Source: Caulobacter sp048541825 (GTDB lineage Bacteria > Pseudomonadota > Alphaproteobacteria > Caulobacterales > Caulobacteraceae). Taken from it: DNA of 64,000 nucleotides. The position numbers and the translations under genes are program-made. The notes below the pieces were generated by a model. The model was not told the origin of the DNA. It was given only the letters and a program-made list of their open reading frames with translations, and did no database searches. Below are positions 61,758 through 64,000 of this stretch, piece after piece (position 1 is the first letter of the stretch; each line of letters opens with the position of its first letter). The stretch lies in the NCBI RefSeq assembly GCF_048541825.1, contig NZ_CP183332.1, forward strand, positions 1,116,001-1,180,000. The letters are read 5' to 3'.

Positions 61758-64000
61758 ATGTTCGCTCCTCGCCGCTCCGCCCACGCCTCGGTTCTCGCTC
61801 TTCTGATCGCCGGAAGCCTCGGCGGTGTAGGGGTCGCCCAGACGCCGTCGGCCCAGACGCCTTCGGCCCTGGCGCATCCCGAACTCTGGCCCAAGGCGGC
61901 GAGCCCCAAGTCGATCACCGATGCCCGAACCGAGGCCTTCATCACCGACCTGATGTCGCGCATGAGCCTTGAAGAAAAGGTGGGGCAGACCATCATGGCT
62001 GACGGCTCCGCGATCACGCCGGAGGATCTGCGGAAATACCCGCTGGGTTCGGTCGAGGCCGGCGGAAACACTGCGCCGGGCGGAGACGACCGCGCCGCGC
62101 CGGCAAAATGGGTGGACTGGATCAAGGCCTATCGCGCCGTGGCGCTGGAGAAGCGAGACGGTCACACGGCGATCCCGATCATCTTCGGCATTGACGCTGT
62201 GCATGGTCACAACAACATCGTCGGCGCGACGGTGTTCCCGCACAATGTTGGCCTGGGGGCCGCGCGCGACCCGGACCTGATCCGCCGGATCGGTGAGGTC
62301 ACCGCCGCCGAGGTTGCCGCGACCGGCGCCGACTGGACGTTCGGGCCCACTGTGGCCGTGCCGCGCGACGAGCGCTGGGGGCGAGCCTATGAGGGCTATG
62401 CCGAGGGCCCTGAGGTGGTGAAGACCTATGCGGGTCCCATGACCCTGGGCCTGCAGGGTGTTCTCAAATCCGGGCATGCCCTTGCCGCGAACCATGTGGT
62501 CGGCTCGGCCAAGCACTTCGTTGCCGATGGCGGCACCGAGGGCGGCAAGGACCAGGGCGACGCCCTGATCTCCGAGCAGGACCTGATCCGATTGCACGCC
62601 CAGGGCTATCCGCCCGCCATCGACGCCGGAATCCTGACCGTCATGGTGTCCTTCTCCAGCTGGAACGGGGTCAAGCACACCGGCAACAAGAGCCTGCAGA
62701 CGGGCGTCCTTAAGGAGCGCATGGGCTTCGAAGGCTTCATCGTCGGCGACTGGAACGCCCACGGCCAGGTCGATGGCTGCACCAACACCAACTGTCCGCA
62801 GGCCTATATCGCCGGCATGGACATGGTCATGGCGCCCGACAGCTGGAAGGGCCTGTTCGACAACACCCTGGCTCAGGTCAGGGACGGCACGATCCCGATG
62901 GCCCGGATTGATGACGCCGTGCGCCGCGTGTTGAGGGTCAAGGTCAAGGCGGGCCTGTTCGACGGCAAACGTCCGCTGGAAGGCAAGTTCGAACTGCTGG
63001 GTGCGCCCGAGCATAGGGCCGTGGCGAGAGAAGCTGTTCGCAAGTCCCTGGTGTTGCTGAAGAACCAGGGCGTTCTACCGATCAAGAGTTCGGCCAAGGT
63101 GCTGGTCGCAGGCGACGGCGCCGACGATATTGGTAAACAGGCCGGCGGCTGGACCCTGACCTGGCAGGGTACGGGCAACAAGAACAGCGACTTCCCGGGC
63201 GGCCAGTCCATCTATGCCGGTATAGCCGACGCGGTGAAGGCCAGCGGTGGACAGGCTGAACTGGCCAGGGACGGCGCCTTCAAGACCCGTCCCGATGTGG
63301 CGGTGGTGGTGTTTGGCGAGAACCCCTATGCCGAGTTCCAGGGCGATGTGACCAATCTGGAGTATCAGCCAGGCAACAAGACAGATCTGGCCCTGATCAA
63401 GTCGCTCAAGGCCCAGGGTATCCCCGTGGTCGCCGTGTTTTTGACCGGTCGTCCGCTCTGGACCAATCCCGAGATCAATGCCTCGGACGCCTTCGTCGCT
63501 GCCTGGCTTCCGGGCAGCGAGGGGGGCGGGGTCGCGGATGTCCTGATCGGCGACAAGGCCGGCAAGCGACGCCATGACTTCAGGGGCAAGCTGTCCTTCT
63601 CCTGGCCCAAGCGCGCCAACCAGGCGCCGCTCAATCGGGGTGATGCCGGTTATGATCCGCAGTTCGCCTATGGCTACGGCCTGAGCTACGCCAAGCCGGG
63701 CAAGGTCGCGACCTTGTCGGAAGATCCCGGCGTGGTGTCGGCGGCCGTCAATGTCGACCGCTATTTCATTGCCGGCCGCGCACCTGCCCCCTGGACCCTG
63801 AACATCGGCGGAGCGCTGGCGGTCCGGCCGATCGACGCCGGCGCCCAGGAGAATGCGCGCCTCGCCGAATGGAGCGGAGAGGGTAATGGCGCGCTCCAGG
63901 TCATGGGCCAAGCCGTGGACCTGTCCCGCCAGACCACCGGCGACATGGCCGTGTCGATCCGCTACCGGGTCGATGTCGCGCCGGAGAAACCGGTTTCCCT
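61758..64000 (+). CDS. Glycoside hydrolase family 3 beta-glucosidase, partial
   Basis: The gene is cut by the right edge; 747 complete codons are visible. A signal peptide (about 1-32, LIAGSLGGVGVAQ) exports it. The GH3 N-terminal barrel has FGIDAVHGHNNIVGAT and SAKHFVADGGTEGGKD (substrate His-Lys). The nucleophile Asp is in FIVGDWNAHGQ. The C-terminal sandwich has SLVLLKNQGVLPI, VVFGENPYAEFQGD and WLPGSEGGGVADVL, and a further beta domain begins near residue 665. This resembles exported beta-1,4-glucan glucohydrolases. It would release glucose for the Entner-Doudoroff genes. GGGAAG precedes the ATG. Confidence 0.9.
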   Translation, partial: MFAPRRSAHASVLALLIAGSLGGVGVAQTPSAQTPSALAHPELWPKAASPKSITDARTEAFITDLMSRMSLEEKVGQTIMADGSAITPEDLRKYPLGSVEAGGNTAPGGDDRAAPAKWVDWIKAYRAVALEKRDGHTAIPIIFGIDAVHGHNNIVGATVFPHNVGLGAARDPDLIRRIGEVTAAEVAATGADWTFGPTVAVPRDERWGRAYEGYAEGPEVVKTYAGPMTLGLQGVLKSGHALAANHVVGSAKHFVADGGTEGGKDQGDALISEQDLIRLHAQGYPPAIDAGILTVMVSFSSWNGVKHTGNKSLQTGVLKERMGFEGFIVGDWNAHGQVDGCTNTNCPQAYIAGMDMVMAPDSWKGLFDNTLAQVRDGTIPMARIDDAVRRVLRVKVKAGLFDGKRPLEGKFELLGAPEHRAVAREAVRKSLVLLKNQGVLPIKSSAKVLVAGDGADDIGKQAGGWTLTWQGTGNKNSDFPGGQSIYAGIADAVKASGGQAELARDGAFKTRPDVAVVVFGENPYAEFQGDVTNLEYQPGNKTDLALIKSLKAQGIPVVAVFLTGRPLWTNPEINASDAFVAAWLPGSEGGGVADVLIGDKAGKRRHDFRGKLSFSWPKRANQAPLNRGDAGYDPQFAYGYGLSYAKPGKVATLSEDPGVVSAAVNVDRYFIAGRAPAPWTLNIGGALAVRPIDAGAQENARLAEWSGEGNGALQVMGQAVDLSRQTTGDMAVSIRYRVDVAPEKPVS

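Overview
The window is about 67% GC and comes from an alphaproteobacterium of the Caulobacter group. Four things support this. A circularly permuted (two-piece) tmRNA carries the tag frame ANDNFAEEFAIAA, which differs from the C. crescentus tag as I remember it only by Ile for Val. The SspB is of the alphaproteobacterial type and ends in a ClpX-binding tail. The flagellar gene groups flgF-flgG-flgA-flgH and fliL-fliM lie back to back with a sigma-54 promoter. The Entner-Doudoroff cluster zwf-pgl-edd-glk is followed by a LacI-type regulator. Codon use is even throughout, and there is no prophage, insertion sequence or island boundary.

Layout. 1-1313: end of a peptidase C13-like gene, a thioesterase and sspB (minus strand). 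1450-1943: three copies of a ~77 bp hairpin repeat beside permuted ssrA. 2118-9252: aqpZ, a secreted hypothetical, ilvH and ilvB behind a peptide-coding attenuator, cinA-type amidase, miaA, and serB plus a HAD phosphatase. 9361-13889: a divergent locus with a membrane EAL phosphodiesterase (dead GGDEF), a periplasmic cupredoxin, a DUF3034 outer-membrane protein and an exported truncated globin. 14045-26342: a nucleoside-permease-type secreted protein, hflK-hflC, mrp, an SDR, a copper P-type ATPase with an FNR/FixK-like box, an ABC exporter of DevBCA/MacAB type and a CNT nucleoside transporter. 26404-39385: small enzymes (two GSTs, thioesterase, UDG-like, lipoprotein hydrolase, Leu/Glu-type dehydrogenase), MFS exporter, hypotheticals, transglutaminase, TetR and an orphan CoxE-type VWA protein. 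39428-45620: GNAT, HDAC-like amidohydrolase, histidine phosphatase, then xseB-csaA-ispA-dxs and a lipoprotein. 45769-55071: flagellar rod/ring genes (minus) and fliL-fliM plus three accessory flagellar genes (plus). 55315 to the right edge: zwf-pgl-edd-glk, the LacI regulator and a GH3 beta-glucosidase cut by the edge.

How the genes work together. The right end reads as one glucose unit. The exported GH3 glucosidase would release glucose, Glk, Zwf, Pgl and Edd feed it into the Entner-Doudoroff route, and the LacI protein is placed to control all of it. Near-identical palindromes with a GACA-N4-TGTC core stand in front of zwf, lacI and the GH3 gene. Two leaders look like attenuators. The ilvB leader is a complete classical one (Ile-Val-Leu codons, antiterminator, terminator). 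The GH3 leader has a short SD-preceded frame followed by a strong terminator before the gene. The best candidate for an undescribed system is the cupredoxin / EAL sensor / DUF3034 / exported globin locus, which joins envelope copper and haem proteins to c-di-GMP hydrolysis.
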